NCBI RefSeq assembly: GCF_016648855.1
Contig: NZ_JACLQU010000019.1
Coordinates: 1-45,072, forward strand
Direction: 5' to 3'
Length of the DNA stretch: 45,072 nucleotides
Origin: Streptococcus parasanguinis
Lineage (GTDB): Bacteria; Bacillota; Bacilli; Lactobacillales; Streptococcaceae
Shown in pieces: positions 1-11,267 of the stretch (position 1 is the first letter of the stretch; each line of letters opens with the position of its first letter). The translations under genes and the position numbers were made by a program. Below the pieces are notes generated by a model that saw nothing but the letters and a program-made list of their open reading frames with translations, was not told where the DNA came from and searched no databases.

Positions 1-56
1 CACATTGGTTCGTCTTGTTCAGTTTTCAAAGGTCTTTGTCGCTCTCGCGCGACAAC
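1..56 (-). other. Leader of an rRNA operon (16S gene lies off the left edge)
   Basis: Read on the minus strand, this is the start of an untranslated transcript. It has a GTCGC/GCGAC hairpin at 38-53, then a boxA-like CTTTGAAAACT at 23-33, then GACGAACCAATGTG at the edge. From memory this run matches the sequence just ahead of 16S rRNA in streptococci. The mature 16S is not in the window, so the identity rests on the leader and promoter only. Confidence 0.75.
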
Positions 57-62
57 TATATT

Positions 63-91
63 AGTATATCATGACCTTACCTTACTGTCAA
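63..91 (-). promoter_or_regulatory. Strong rRNA operon promoter
   Basis: TTGACA (86-91) and TATACT (63-68) are separated by exactly 17 bp and are followed by the rRNA-type leader. This is near-perfect sigma-A consensus, as expected for an rrn promoter. It fires leftward, in the same direction as the ami operon that ends just upstream. Confidence 0.85.
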
Positions 92-133
92 CACTTTTTC
101 TCAAAAAAATTTATTTTTTTGAAAGTTTTTTTG

Positions 134-167
134 AAATAAAAAAATAGAGAGGGAATCCTCTCTATTT
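134..167 (-). terminator. Terminator of the ami operon
   Basis: An 11-bp stem (142-152 with 157-167, 4-nt loop) is followed on the minus strand by a T-rich tract. The 5' arm overlaps the amiF stop codon (162-164), so translation ends inside the hairpin. It separates ami from the rRNA promoter. Confidence 0.9.
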
Positions 168-1088
168 ATATTCTTGTCTGTATTTGTTTTCTTCAGCTTT
201 GTTAGCCCATACATAATGACCTGGTTTAATTTCAACCATTTGTGGTTTATCTTCAGAGTAATCATGTTGTTCTGGATCGTAGATTTTTAGAACTTTTTTA
301 CGTTCTAGAATTGGATCTGGAATTGGGACTGCTGAAAGTAGGGATTGGGTGTATGGATGGATTGGGTGATTAAATAGCTCTTCAGTTTCTGCTACTTCTA
401 CAATAACCCCTTTATAGATAACTGCAATACGGTCAGAAATGAAGCGCACAACTGACAAGTCATGGGCGATAAAGAGATAGGTCAAGCCTAATTCTCTTTG
501 GAATTTTTTCAAAAGGTTCAAGACCTGTGCACGTACTGAAACGTCAAGGGCTGAGATTGGTTCATCCGCAATGACAAATTCTGGTTCCATGACAAGAGCA
601 CGGGCAATACCGATCCGTTGACGTTGACCACCTGAGAATTCGTGAGGATAACGTGTCAAATGTTCTGCTAGAAGCCCAACTTCATGCATAATATTTTTTA
701 CTTTTTCCTGACGTTCTTCTTCGCTGTTAAACAAATGGTGGTTGATCAAACCTTCGGAGATAATATAATCAACTGTAGCACGTTCATTCAAACTTGCTGC
801 TGGGTCTTGGAAGATCATTTGAATTTTACGGATCAACTCTGATTTTTCACTATGAGAGTTTTTTCCGTTGATCTTGCGACCGTCATAAATAATTTCTCCA
901 GCACTTGTATCATTCAGACCGATGATCGCACGTCCAATTGTTGTCTTCCCACTTCCTGATTCACCAACAAGAGAGAAAGTTTCTCCCTTATTAATGAAAA
1001 AGTTGGCGTTCTTTACAGCAACGAATTTTTTACTTCCTTCACCGAAGGAAATTTCTAAATCTTTAATTTCAACTAATTTTTCAGTCAT
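162..1088 (-). CDS. amiF: Oligopeptide ABC transporter ATPase AmiF (OppF)
   Basis: This is one of two ATPases that power uptake of oligopeptides through AmiC/AmiD at the cytoplasmic face. The 308-residue protein has Walker A (GESGSGKT, about residues 42-49), a Q-loop FQDPAAS near 96, signature SGGQRQR, Walker B VIADEP, and the C-terminal extension typical of OppD/OppF ATPases ([16 protein letters not shown]). I chose the ATG at 1086-1088 (MTEKLVEI). It has an AGGAGG-type site just upstream and gives the 308 residues I recall for pneumococcal AmiF; the longer frame to 1136 would run back into amiE. It is the last gene of amiACDEF, 10 nt after amiE. All ATPase motifs are intact. Confidence 0.96.
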   Translation of the reverse strand: MTEKLVEIKDLEISFGEGSKKFVAVKNANFFINKGETFSLVGESGSGKTTIGRAIIGLNDTSAGEIIYDGRKINGKNSHSEKSELIRKIQMIFQDPAASLNERATVDYIISEGLINHHLFNSEEERQEKVKNIMHEVGLLAEHLTRYPHEFSGGQRQRIGIARALVMEPEFVIADEPISALDVSVRAQVLNLLKKFQRELGLTYLFIAHDLSVVRFISDRIAVIYKGVIVEVAETEELFNHPIHPYTQSLLSAVPIPDPILERKKVLKIYDPEQHDYSEDKPQMVEIKPGHYVWANKAEENKYRQEYK

Positions 1089-1098
1089 TTCCTTCCTC

Positions 1099-2166
1099 CT
1101 ATTCTGTAATGTGAGTGAAGCCCATTTTTGAGCCAATCTTTTCGTGAAGGTTTTCGATTACTTCTGGTTTATGAACTGTTGGTGCATCTGGATGGAGCAA
1201 CCATGTCTTAGCCCAGTGAGTATCGGTTACTTTGAAAGCAGGTGCCTCTTCTTCAAAATCAATCTGCATCGCATAGTCTGAACGAAGTGCAAAAGCATCT
1301 CCTTTAATCGGAGCATACAATGAAGGCGGAGTTCCTGGAATAGAGTAAAGATCACCATCTGAGGTTGACAATTGAGGCAAGCTTGAAAGCAAGCTCCATG
1401 TGTAGGGATGTTTTGGATCGTAGAAAATTTCTTCTACTTTACCAAACTCAACAATTTCTCCAGCATACATAACGGCTACTTTATCTGCAATACTTGCAAC
1501 CACACCTAAGTCGTGGGTGATAAAGATAACTGTAAATTGGTATTCTTTTTGAAGGGATTTCAACAAATCAATGATTTGCGCTTGAATGGTTACGTCAAGG
1601 GCTGTTGTTGGTTCGTCACAGATTAAAATATCTGGACGGCAGGCCAAGGCGATGGCAATAACGATCCGTTGACGCATCCCACCTGAATATTGGAATGGAT
1701 ACTCATCAAAACGACGTTCAGCATCTGGAATTCCAACTTTCTCCATATAGTCCAAAGCCATTTCTTTGGCTTCTTTAGCTGTTTTCCCTTGGTGTTTGAT
1801 AATGACTTCTGTAATTTGTGAACCAATTGTGTTGATTGGGTCCAAACTTGTCATTGGGTCTTGGAAAATTGTAGCGATCTTAGATCCACGAATATTTTCC
1901 CAATCTTTATTCGATTTCAAATCTGTCAATTCTTGACCACGGTATTTAATCGAACCTTGAGCAATACGGCCGTTATCTTCTAACATTCCGGTGAACGTTT
2001 TTGTCAAAACTGATTTCCCTGAACCTGACTCACCAACTAAGGCAAGAACTTCACCTTCTTCTAGCTCAAGCGATACGCCACGAATAGCTGTCAATACGCG
2101 ATCGCGCACGTCAAATTCCACTACGATATCTTGAGCAGATAAAATAATATTGTTATTTGATGTCAT
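1099..2166 (-). CDS. amiE: Oligopeptide ABC transporter ATPase AmiE (OppD)
   Basis: This is the second ATPase of the Ami permease and is expected to pair with AmiF. The 355-residue product has Walker A GESGSGKS at residues 45-52, [10 protein letters not shown], signature SGGMRQR, Walker B ILICDEP followed by TTALD, and the H-loop ITHD. The C-terminal oligopeptide/dipeptide-type extension contains [14 protein letters not shown]. Length equals that recalled for pneumococcal AmiE. It follows amiD by 11 nt in the ami operon. Nothing is broken. Confidence 0.96.
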   Translation of the reverse strand: MTSNNNIILSAQDIVVEFDVRDRVLTAIRGVSLELEEGEVLALVGESGSGKSVLTKTFTGMLEDNGRIAQGSIKYRGQELTDLKSNKDWENIRGSKIATIFQDPMTSLDPINTIGSQITEVIIKHQGKTAKEAKEMALDYMEKVGIPDAERRFDEYPFQYSGGMRQRIVIAIALACRPDILICDEPTTALDVTIQAQIIDLLKSLQKEYQFTVIFITHDLGVVASIADKVAVMYAGEIVEFGKVEEIFYDPKHPYTWSLLSSLPQLSTSDGDLYSIPGTPPSLYAPIKGDAFALRSDYAMQIDFEEEAPAFKVTDTHWAKTWLLHPDAPTVHKPEVIENLHEKIGSKMGFTHITE

Positions 2167-2177
2167 ATCTACTCCTC

Positions 2178-3104
2178 CTATCTATGTGTACGTGGGTCGC
2201 TGGCATCGGCCAAGTTTTGTCCGACGATAAAGAATGACAAGGATACTAAAATCAAAACGGTAAGCGGAATCCAGAATAGGTAGGCATTTGTAGTTACGTT
2301 TTGAGAATAGTCAGAAATCAACCGTCCCAAACTTGGAACTGTAATTGGAAGACCAAGTCCGAAGAAGGAAAGGAAAGCTTCGTAAGAAATAAAACTTGGT
2401 AACATTTGTGATGTTTGGGTCACGATTACAGATACCAATTGAGGTAAAATATTTTTCGTAACAATTTTCAAAGTTGGCGTTCCTAATGTTCGACTGGCCA
2501 AGTTGTACTCCAAATCACGGTAACGCATGATTTGAACACGAATCATGTAGGCAATTCCGATCCATCCTGTTAAGGACATGGCAAGAATCAAGTTCCAGAA
2601 ACCAGATCCCATTGAGTAAGTCAAGACGATAACGATCAACATAAATGGAATGTTTGAAATAACGTTATAAACTTCCATCATGATACGGTCGATGGATTTT
2701 GAGATTCCCCAAATTCCACCAACGATGACTCCGACCACCACGTTAATAACAGTTGCGATAAAGGAAATGATAATAGAATTTCGAGCACCAAACCAAACTC
2801 CATCAAAGAGGGATTTACCGTTGTTATCTGTACCAAATAGTGCTTTCCCACTTGGTGGATTCAAACGAGCAGTAAAGTCATTGACCTTACTAACATCATT
2901 GTAATCAAAATTTGAAAACATAGGGTAGATAAAACTCATCAAGAGAATCCCAATCAAAACAGCAAGCATAATGATCGTGGTTCTTTTCTTAAAGAATTGT
3001 CTGAATACAGATTTCCAGTATGAATATGCTGGAGCATCGATTACTTCAGAGGCAAAGTCATCGCGTTTTACAAACTGAAATTTATTTTTATCGATTGTAG
3101 CCAT
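2178..3104 (-). CDS. amiD: Oligopeptide ABC transporter permease AmiD (OppC)
   Basis: Membrane subunit of the oligopeptide importer, 308 residues. An N-terminal cytoplasmic segment leads into a first helix near residues 40-62, then the binding-protein-dependent permease domain with five more hydrophobic segments. The cytoplasmic EAA-type loop is visible around [20 protein letters not shown], where it docks on the ATPases. The start codon overlaps the amiC stop by one base (TAATG at 3102-3106), so translation is probably coupled. Confidence 0.95.
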   Translation of the reverse strand: MATIDKNKFQFVKRDDFASEVIDAPAYSYWKSVFRQFFKKRTTIIMLAVLIGILLMSFIYPMFSNFDYNDVSKVNDFTARLNPPSGKALFGTDNNGKSLFDGVWFGARNSIIISFIATVINVVVGVIVGGIWGISKSIDRIMMEVYNVISNIPFMLIVIVLTYSMGSGFWNLILAMSLTGWIGIAYMIRVQIMRYRDLEYNLASRTLGTPTLKIVTKNILPQLVSVIVTQTSQMLPSFISYEAFLSFFGLGLPITVPSLGRLISDYSQNVTTNAYLFWIPLTVLILVSLSFFIVGQNLADASDPRTHR

Positions 3105-4603
3105 TATTTGCCTCCTTTCGTATTCGTTAATTTAATCCGTGGGTCAAGTACCGTCATCAAGATATCACCTAACATGGCAGCAAAGATACCAAGCGATGTG
3201 AAGATGAAGACAAGTCCGATAACCATGGTGTTGTTTGATGCTTTAATAGAGTCAATCAACATTTTACCCATACCTGGGAAAGCGAAGACTGTTTCAGTAA
3301 GTGTCGCACCTGAGATAACTCCAATAATAGATGTCGGGATACCAGATACCAATGGAACCATCGCATTTTTGAAGATGTGTTTTTTTGAAATCTCACGTTC
3401 TGATAATCCTTTTGAACGAGCAAAACGGACGAAATCTTGTGAATGGATATCAATCATGTAACGACGAATCCAAACGGCGTTAAATGGTGCACTCAATAAA
3501 CCAAGAATCAGGGACGGCAATACATATGAACGCCAATCCTGTGCTCCAAGAACTGGGAATGAGTCTGGAAGCCCAAAGAATGAACCTGCTAAACGGACAA
3601 TGTAGACCGAAGCAATGGTTGGGAGAGACATCATAAATGTCAAAGCAGCTGTTGAGATGCTATCAAACCATGAGTTCTTGAACAGAGCCATGTAAGATCC
3701 TAATGGGATCGCAATCAAATAAGAAATTGCAATACCAATCAAACCAATGATTGAAGAAGATGCAATCATGGATGGATTCTCATAGTTGCTCAAAGTTGCT
3801 GTATACGCATCCCCTTTACCAAATCGACTGATATCTTGTGAATCTGCCTTACTTGGTGATTTGTAGGTACGTGAGTAGATATCAATTGATGATGTTTTCT
3901 TACCTGTTGGGAAGTTCACTTCACTCTTCTTAGTCGTTCCTTGTCCTTGGGTAATAACTTGAAGAACTGGGGTATTTGAATATGTTGGATATGAATTTCC
4001 TAGGTTTAAGGTCACAAAGTTTTGGTGTACATATGGGAATTGACCGTTGAAGTACAAAAGATATTTATGTTTCGTTCCAGAACCCACTACAGACCATCCA
4101 ATAGACGGATCATTTTCAATGCGGATATAGCGTTTGAGGTTTGGATTTGAAGCATCTTTCACCCAACCTGGATGATCAAATTGAATCAAATTCGCATAGA
4201 AGCTGACGACACGTTCAAAAACTGGAATTTCACGCACTGCATAGAAAGACTTACTTTCTGGGAAACGTTTCAACTGCCAACCATGACCTAATTTGTTAAT
4301 GTATTCTTTATAGATCTTTTCATTAGCAGTAGTCGCATCAACTGTTACAGAAGAATCTTCTTTACTTGCTTTTTGTTGCAAGCTCTTTGAATCCATGTAT
4401 TCCAAATAACCCATGCGATCATAGACTGTATTTTCGTAGTTGATCTTCGAATCTTTTGTCTTCGCTACTTTATTGTAGTTAGGGTCATTTTTAAAGATGA
4501 GATTTCTCGGTGTTAGCGTATAGATAATCATGTAGGTTAATGTCGTGACGAGAAAGATCGACACTAACGAACGCAAAATACGCATAAAAACATATTTTTT
4601 CAT
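3104..4603 (-). CDS. amiC: Oligopeptide ABC transporter permease AmiC (OppB)
   Basis: Larger membrane subunit of the Ami importer, 499 residues. One N-terminal helix (about 10-30) is followed by an external domain of roughly 250 residues and then five helices with the EAA loop ([22 protein letters not shown]). The large external insert is a feature of streptococcal AmiC and explains why it exceeds the roughly 300 residues of E. coli OppB. It follows amiA after a 73-nt gap that contains a hairpin, and is coupled to amiD by a 1-nt overlap. Confidence 0.95.
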   Translation of the reverse strand: MKKYVFMRILRSLVSIFLVTTLTYMIIYTLTPRNLIFKNDPNYNKVAKTKDSKINYENTVYDRMGYLEYMDSKSLQQKASKEDSSVTVDATTANEKIYKEYINKLGHGWQLKRFPESKSFYAVREIPVFERVVSFYANLIQFDHPGWVKDASNPNLKRYIRIENDPSIGWSVVGSGTKHKYLLYFNGQFPYVHQNFVTLNLGNSYPTYSNTPVLQVITQGQGTTKKSEVNFPTGKKTSSIDIYSRTYKSPSKADSQDISRFGKGDAYTATLSNYENPSMIASSSIIGLIGIAISYLIAIPLGSYMALFKNSWFDSISTAALTFMMSLPTIASVYIVRLAGSFFGLPDSFPVLGAQDWRSYVLPSLILGLLSAPFNAVWIRRYMIDIHSQDFVRFARSKGLSEREISKKHIFKNAMVPLVSGIPTSIIGVISGATLTETVFAFPGMGKMLIDSIKASNNTMVIGLVFIFTSLGIFAAMLGDILMTVLDPRIKLTNTKGGK

Positions 4604-4627
4604 ATTTCATTCCTTTAATGTCCAAAA

Positions 4628-4655
4628 GAACTTTCTCCCCTAGAAGAGAAAGTTC
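4628..4655 (-). terminator. Hairpin between amiA and amiC (partial terminator or mRNA-protecting stem)
   Basis: A 10-bp perfect stem (4628-4637 with 4646-4655) with an 8-nt loop lies in the amiA-amiC gap. On the minus strand it is followed by TTTTGG, a weak U-tract. I infer partial termination or 3'-end protection that raises the amount of binding protein over membrane subunits. There is no promoter-like sequence for a separate amiC transcript in the short remaining gap. Confidence 0.65.
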
Positions 4656-4676
4656 TAATGAAAAGCAATAATTTAA

Positions 4677-6662
4677 TTATTTAACGTGTTTTTCAAGATC
4701 TTGTTGAGCTTTTTTGTTTGACTCAGCTTTTTCTTTTTGCCATTTTTCACGTGCTTGTTCGTATTGTTTCTTAGTAACAGGTTCATCCTGAACTTCTACA
4801 TATTTGAAGTAAGCTGATCCTTTGTTACCTGTTTGAGCTGATGGGCCAGAGAATGGAACCACTTTAGAAACAACTGTTGCTGCGCCTGTGCTTGACATTG
4901 TTGGGATTACCAAGGCACTGTCACTCAACCAAGCTTGAGCAGCAGCATATTTTTCGTAACGTTTAGCTACATCAAGTGATTCGCTATTAGCATCTGCAAG
5001 AAGTTTCGCATACTCATCCAAGCCAACTGCTTTGGCTGAAGCATTATCTACACCACCTGCAAAACCAAGGTAGACTTTTGTTTGGTCTTCTGATGATGGT
5101 TGAAGAGTATCAAGGTAAGTTGATGGATCATCGTAGTCTGGGTTCCATCCGACCAATCCTTGAAGATCCCAATCTGCATCTGCAGCTGATGGAACATTCA
5201 ATGTGATGTTCAACACCTCGTCTTGGTCCATCATTTGAAGGTCAAGGACAACATTGTCTTTACCAAGAGTATCTTCCACTGTTTGTTTCAATGATTGCAT
5301 CCGTGAAACAAAGTTTGTAGAGTTTTGTGCTACTGGTACGTCAATATGAATTGGGAATTGAACGCCATCTTTTTGAAGTTCAGCTTTTGCTTTTTCAAGT
5401 TGTGCTTTTGCTTTGTCTTTGTTGTAAAGACCGTCTTGACCATCTGCAAGGTTGACACCTTTCCATTGATCACCATATGTACTCAATTTATCTGCAACCA
5501 CATCTCCAAAGTCTTTTCCATTCACTTGCACAAAGGCTGGAGCTGTGTAGGTATTACGGATAGCTGGTTTAGCAAATGCTTTACTATTTACTTGCGCTGA
5601 GTAGTTTTCACGGTTCAAGGCAAAAGTGATAGCTTGACGGAAATCTTTGTTCAAGATTGCTTTCTTAGTTGCAGTCTTTTCAGCATCTGATTTCTTAGCA
5701 GTGTGTTTGTATGATTGACGGTCAATGTTGAAACCAAGAACCGCTACCCCTGAACCAGCCGGTGTATTATAGATGTTGTCTTTGTATTTTTTAGATACAG
5801 TTGCAAAGTTTGAACTTGCCGGGAAAAGACGAGCAGCTGTATAAGCACCATCAGAGAAACCACGCGCCAATGAATCTTGGTCTGATCCATCATAATAAGT
5901 GAGTTTCACTTCTTTAAGGTGAACGTTTTTCTTATCCCAGTAGTTGTCATTCTTTTCAAATACAACAGATGATTTTGAAGTGATTGATTTAAGAAGGAAA
6001 GGTCCGTTTGCAAGGATTGATTTCACATCGTTTGGTTGACCAAAATCATCTCCCTTACTCTTCAAGAACTCTGTGCTAATTGGGAACAAGATTCCGTTTG
6101 TTGTTTTAGAGTTCCAGAAGGTTTCAGGTTTGTTCAATGTATATTGAAGTGTGTAATCATCAACAGCTTTGACACCAACTTGGCTAAAGTCTGTAGTTTT
6201 TCCTTGTACATAATCATCCAAGCCTTTGACAGAACCTTGAACAAGTGAAAGGGTTTCAGATTTTTTATCAGCAGCGTGTTTCAAACCAGTTACGAAGTCT
6301 TTGGCAGTCACTTCACCATGTTCTTCACCATCTGCATCGTACCATTTAACACCCTTACGAATCTTGTAGGTATAAGTCAAACCATCTTTTGAAACAGACC
6401 AATCTTCTGCAAGTGATGGCACAAGATTTCCATACTTGTCATTTGCCATCAAACCATCTACGACATTTGTAGTGATATCATGTGTAGCAGCTTTAGAAGA
6501 TACAGTGTAGTCCAAAGTTTGAGGATCATCTGTGTAGACATAACCATAGTTTTTGTCTTCACCTGAGCTTGCTTTACTAGTATTTGAACCAGAACATGCA
6601 GCCAACAATCCAGCTGCAAGGAGTGTTACTCCGGCAACTGCGAATACTTTACCTTTTTTCAT
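4677..6662 (-). CDS. amiA: Oligopeptide-binding lipoprotein AmiA (OppA)
   Basis: Extracellular lipid-anchored receptor that captures peptides for AmiCDEF. The 661-residue product has a lipoprotein signal with lipobox LLAAC and Cys23 as the modified residue. The rest is the SBP_bac_5 fold with the family motif region YTYKIRKGVKWYDADG. The C-terminus is rich in Lys/Glu (AREKWQKEKAESNKK), as in pneumococcal AmiA. It is first in the operon, with GGAGAA ahead of the ATG. Peptide import through Ami feeds amino acid nutrition and also peptide-pheromone signalling in this genus (established for the family). A CodY-type box sits at its promoter. Confidence 0.96.
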   Translation of the reverse strand: MKKGKVFAVAGVTLLAAGLLAACSGSNTSKASSGEDKNYGYVYTDDPQTLDYTVSSKAATHDITTNVVDGLMANDKYGNLVPSLAEDWSVSKDGLTYTYKIRKGVKWYDADGEEHGEVTAKDFVTGLKHAADKKSETLSLVQGSVKGLDDYVQGKTTDFSQVGVKAVDDYTLQYTLNKPETFWNSKTTNGILFPISTEFLKSKGDDFGQPNDVKSILANGPFLLKSITSKSSVVFEKNDNYWDKKNVHLKEVKLTYYDGSDQDSLARGFSDGAYTAARLFPASSNFATVSKKYKDNIYNTPAGSGVAVLGFNIDRQSYKHTAKKSDAEKTATKKAILNKDFRQAITFALNRENYSAQVNSKAFAKPAIRNTYTAPAFVQVNGKDFGDVVADKLSTYGDQWKGVNLADGQDGLYNKDKAKAQLEKAKAELQKDGVQFPIHIDVPVAQNSTNFVSRMQSLKQTVEDTLGKDNVVLDLQMMDQDEVLNITLNVPSAADADWDLQGLVGWNPDYDDPSTYLDTLQPSSEDQTKVYLGFAGGVDNASAKAVGLDEYAKLLADANSESLDVAKRYEKYAAAQAWLSDSALVIPTMSSTGAATVVSKVVPFSGPSAQTGNKGSAYFKYVEVQDEPVTKKQYEQAREKWQKEKAESNKKAQQDLEKHVK

Positions 6663-6698
6663 AGGAATTCTCCAATAGTTTTTTTAGATTTGTTTAAG

Positions 6699-6727
6699 AT
6701 TATATCACAACTAAAAAAAAAAGTAAA
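6699..6727 (-). promoter_or_regulatory. ami operon promoter
   Basis: TTTACT (6722-6727), a 17-bp spacer made mostly of a T10 run, and TATAAT (6699-6704), about 37 bp before the amiA ATG. The T-tract in the spacer probably gives intrinsic DNA curvature. A CodY-type box ends 3 bp upstream of the -35. Confidence 0.85.
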
Positions 6728-6730
6728 CTA

Positions 6731-6745
6731 AATTTTCTGAATATT
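6731..6745. promoter_or_regulatory. CodY box upstream of amiA
   Basis: The 15-mer AATTTTCTGAATATT matches the CodY consensus AATTTTCWGAAAATT at 14 of 15 positions. It abuts the -35 of the ami promoter and lies in the region shared with the divergent dacA-like gene. CodY control of oligopeptide permeases is known in Lactococcus and streptococci. Binding here is inferred. Confidence 0.75.
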
Positions 6746-6810
6746 CGCTTCAACACCATCCAAAAGCCTTGCTATGACTGATTTTTTAGCCTAATTGATG
6801 ATTTTACGAT

Positions 6811-6838
6811 TTTCCATTAATCATTTGTATGATACAAT
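6811..6838 (+). promoter_or_regulatory. Promoter of the dacA-like gene
   Basis: An extended -10 TGATACAAT (6830-6838) follows a weak -35-like TTTCCA (6811-6816) after 16 bp. The extended -10 is common in streptococci and tolerates a poor -35. Confidence 0.7.
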
Positions 6839-6867
6839 AGAGAGGACTAAGCAACGAGGAAACAACT

Positions 6868-8109
6868 GTGAAAAAATTCTTTCTTTCTTTTTTAACCTTC
6901 ATCCTGCTGTTATGCAGTTTACCTTATCAAGTAGTTCTGGCAGATGAGCTAGAACTTCCTGCTCAAAGTGCTATTGCTGTTGAAGCTGATACAGGTAAAA
7001 TTTTATATGAAAAGGATTCAGAGAAAAAGCGAGATGTGGGGGGACTATCTACACTCTTGACCACTTATCTGATTTTCGAAGCTATTCATGAAAAAAAACT
7101 TTCTCTAAAAGATCCTATCAAACTGTCTGAGAAAGCTCTGGCCTTAAATGATATCGAAGGTGCTGGTACTCTTCCTATGGAGGCAAACCAATATACAGTT
7201 GAACAGTTATTGACTGCTCTTTTAGTTGGAAATTCTAGCACTGCTGCCTTGGCCTTAGCTGAGAAAGTGGGTGGCTCTGAGAAAAGCTTCGTTGAAATGA
7301 TGAAGCAAAAATTGTCTACCTGGGGCATTAAATCTCCCCACTTGATCAACGCGACAGGCTTAAATACACAAACCATCAGTGGAGATCCTGAAGGGAAAGA
7401 GGATGAAAATCAATTGAGTGCTTATGATATTGCTGTTATTGCCAAGCACTTACTCCAGGATTTTCCTGAAGTGACCAAATATACTTCAAAACCCACTGCT
7501 CTTTTTTCAAACACGCAGATTGAAAACCCCAACCTGATGCTAGAAGGCATGCCGAATTACCATTCTGGAGTTGATGGCCTACGGGTCAGCAACTCTACCA
7601 AAGGTGGCATCACCTTTGCTGCATCAACAACGCAAAATGGCATCCATATGATCACTGTTGTCCTAGGAGTGGAGGCAGTTGACGGTGATCCGTATGCACG
7701 TTTTGTGGCTACTTCTTCTCTGATGAACTACGTGGTACGGACCTTTGTTTCTTCCATTGTCGTCAAAGAAGGAGATCCCTACGGAAAAAGTAAGGCAACT
7801 ATCATGGATGGGAAGTCAGATACTGTTTTAGCTGTTGCAAAAAAAGACTTCTATATCGTCGAAAAACAAGGTAGTCAAGCGGAACCAAAAATTCAATTCA
7901 AGAGTGACCAAGAATCATTCCGAGCACCTGTCAAATCAGGCACTAATCTTGGAAAATTACACTACACTGATCCAGATAAAATCGGACGTGGCTACTTAGA
8001 AGATCAAGAGCCAACGGTCGATATGGTAGCAGGAAGAACCATTGAGAAAAGCTTCTTCTTAAAAGTTTGGTGGAATGAATTCGTCCGTTATGTCAACGAA
8101 AAATTATAA
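6868..8109 (+). CDS. DacA/PBP3-family protein lacking all three catalytic motifs
   Basis: By overall sequence this is a low-molecular-weight PBP of the D-Ala-D-Ala carboxypeptidase DacA/PBP3 family. It has 413 residues, an N-terminal signal peptide ending near VVLADE, the peptidase S11 domain, the C-terminal beta domain, and the amphipathic membrane anchor FFLKVWWNEFVRYVNEKL. Yet the serine-peptidase motifs are gone. Where PBP3 of pneumococcus has S-x-x-K there is G59-L-S-T62 (region RDVGGLSTLLTTYLI). SxN is replaced by N122-S-S124 (LVGNSSTAA). KTG is replaced by R239-V-S241 (DGLRVSNS). The frame is open and the flanks of each motif align well, so this is not a frameshift. Start is GTG at 6868 with GAGGA 7 nt upstream. 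It diverges from ami and converges on sufB. I infer an inactive, exported, membrane-anchored pseudo-carboxypeptidase, perhaps a peptidoglycan-binding or scaffolding protein. Standard annotation would call it an active enzyme. Confidence 0.88.
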   Translation: MKKFFLSFLTFILLLCSLPYQVVLADELELPAQSAIAVEADTGKILYEKDSEKKRDVGGLSTLLTTYLIFEAIHEKKLSLKDPIKLSEKALALNDIEGAGTLPMEANQYTVEQLLTALLVGNSSTAALALAEKVGGSEKSFVEMMKQKLSTWGIKSPHLINATGLNTQTISGDPEGKEDENQLSAYDIAVIAKHLLQDFPEVTKYTSKPTALFSNTQIENPNLMLEGMPNYHSGVDGLRVSNSTKGGITFAASTTQNGIHMITVVLGVEAVDGDPYARFVATSSLMNYVVRTFVSSIVVKEGDPYGKSKATIMDGKSDTVLAVAKKDFYIVEKQGSQAEPKIQFKSDQESFRAPVKSGTNLGKLHYTDPDKIGRGYLEDQEPTVDMVAGRTIEKSFFLKVWWNEFVRYVNEKL

Positions 8110-8113
8110 GCAA

Positions 8114-8149
8114 AAAAATCACAATGGAGTCAAATCCATTGTGATTTTT
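8114..8149. terminator. Bidirectional terminator between dacA-like gene and sufB
   Basis: A 15-bp perfect stem (8114-8128 with 8135-8149, 6-nt loop) has an A-run on one side and a T-run on the other. It can stop transcription from both the plus-strand dacA-like gene and the minus-strand suf operon, which converge here. Confidence 0.93.
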
Positions 8150-8165
8150 GATTGATGAAAATGAA

Positions 8166-9578
8166 TTATCCTACAGATCCTTCCATTTCGTAGCTAATGA
8201 GTCGGTTTAACTCAACGGCATATTCCATTGGAAGTTCTTTTGTAAAGGGCTCTACAAATCCCATGACAATCATTTCTGTCGCTTCTGATTCAGACAAACC
8301 ACGACTCATCAAATAATACAGTTGTTCTTCTGAGATTTTTGAAACCTTGGCTTCGTGCTCCAAAGCAACTTGTGAGTTGTGGATTTCATTAAATGGAATC
8401 GTATCTGATGCAGATAAATCATCCATGATAATGGTGTCACACTCGATGTGAGAAACTGATTTCTTGGAATTTTTGTTAAAGGTAACTTGTCCACGGTAGT
8501 CTACCTTTCCGCCACCTTTCGCGATGGATTTAGATACGATAGACGAGCTAGTGTGAGGTGCATTGTGGATCATCTTGGCACCTGTATCTTGGTGTTGACC
8601 TGCATTCGCAAAGGCAATGGACAACATGGTCCCGCGCGCTCCTTCTCCATCTAGATAAACAGATGGGTACTTCATGGTTGTCTTCGCACCTAGGTTTCCA
8701 TCGATCCACTCAACTGTAGCATCTTTTTGGGCTTTGGCCCGCTTGGTGACCAAGTTATAGACATTGTCAGACCAGTTTTGGATAGTCGTGTAGCGCATAT
8801 AAGCACCATCCAAGGCAAAGATCTCAACAATCGCTGCATGGAGGCTATTGCTTGAGTAAGTCGGTGCTGTACATCCTTCTACATAGTGAACACTTGCTCC
8901 CTCGTCCACGATAATCAAAGTGCGTTCAAACTGACCAGTATTTTCGTTGTTGATACGGAAGTATGTTTGAAGGGGGACGTCTACTTTTACGCCTTTTGGT
9001 ACATAAATGAAGGTCCCACCAGACCAGACCGCTGAGTTGAGGGCAGCCAATTTGTTGTCCGTTGGTGGTACTAACTTCGCAAAATACTGTTTGAAAAGGT
9101 CTGGATATTCTTTTAGGGCAGAATCCGTATCGGTGAAGATAATCCCCAACTTTTCAAACTCTTCTTTCATATTGTGGTAAACCACTTCTGATTCATACTG
9201 GGCAGAAGCCCCCGCTAGGTAGGCACGTTCGGCTTCTGGAATCCCGATTCTCTCAAAGGTTTCCTTGATTTTCTCTGGAACTTCATCCCATGAACGGGCA
9301 GGTTTATCTGAAGGTTTTTGATAATAGATCAAATCATCAAAGTCAATCTCTGATAGATCTGCACCCCAGGTTTGCATAGGCATCTTTTTGAAGGTTTCAA
9401 AAGATTTCAAACGGAATTCTAACATCCATTCTGGTTCATTTTTTGCTGCAGACAATTCACGAATAACCGCTTCATTCAGTCCTTTTCCGGTAGAGAGAAT
9501 AGGTTGAACGTCATCGTGAAATCCAAATTTATATTCACCGAGATCAATTGGTTTCGGTTCGACTCTTTCTTCAGCCAT
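8166..9578 (-). CDS. sufB: Fe-S cluster assembly scaffold SufB
   Basis: Part of the SufBCD scaffold on which Fe-S clusters are built from sulfur delivered by SufS/SufU. The 470 residues show the SufB beta-helix core and the usual family sequence ([54 protein letters not shown], and the C-terminal [21 protein letters not shown] shared with SufD). It is last in the operon sufCDSUB, 32 nt after sufU, and ends before a bidirectional terminator. Length is normal for Gram-positive SufB. Confidence 0.97.
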   Translation of the reverse strand: MAEERVEPKPIDLGEYKFGFHDDVQPILSTGKGLNEAVIRELSAAKNEPEWMLEFRLKSFETFKKMPMQTWGADLSEIDFDDLIYYQKPSDKPARSWDEVPEKIKETFERIGIPEAERAYLAGASAQYESEVVYHNMKEEFEKLGIIFTDTDSALKEYPDLFKQYFAKLVPPTDNKLAALNSAVWSGGTFIYVPKGVKVDVPLQTYFRINNENTGQFERTLIIVDEGASVHYVEGCTAPTYSSNSLHAAIVEIFALDGAYMRYTTIQNWSDNVYNLVTKRAKAQKDATVEWIDGNLGAKTTMKYPSVYLDGEGARGTMLSIAFANAGQHQDTGAKMIHNAPHTSSSIVSKSIAKGGGKVDYRGQVTFNKNSKKSVSHIECDTIIMDDLSASDTIPFNEIHNSQVALEHEAKVSKISEEQLYYLMSRGLSESEATEMIVMGFVEPFTKELPMEYAVELNRLISYEMEGSVG

Positions 9579-9610
9579 AATTTCCTTTCTTTCTCTGTTT
9601 CTTCTTCTAA

Positions 9611-11267
<1,657 letters not shown>

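Noticed and set aside
1089..1136. Upstream extension of amiF by 16 codons
   Set aside because: It reads inside the end of amiE with no ribosome site. The ATG at 1088 has a good site and gives the usual family length.
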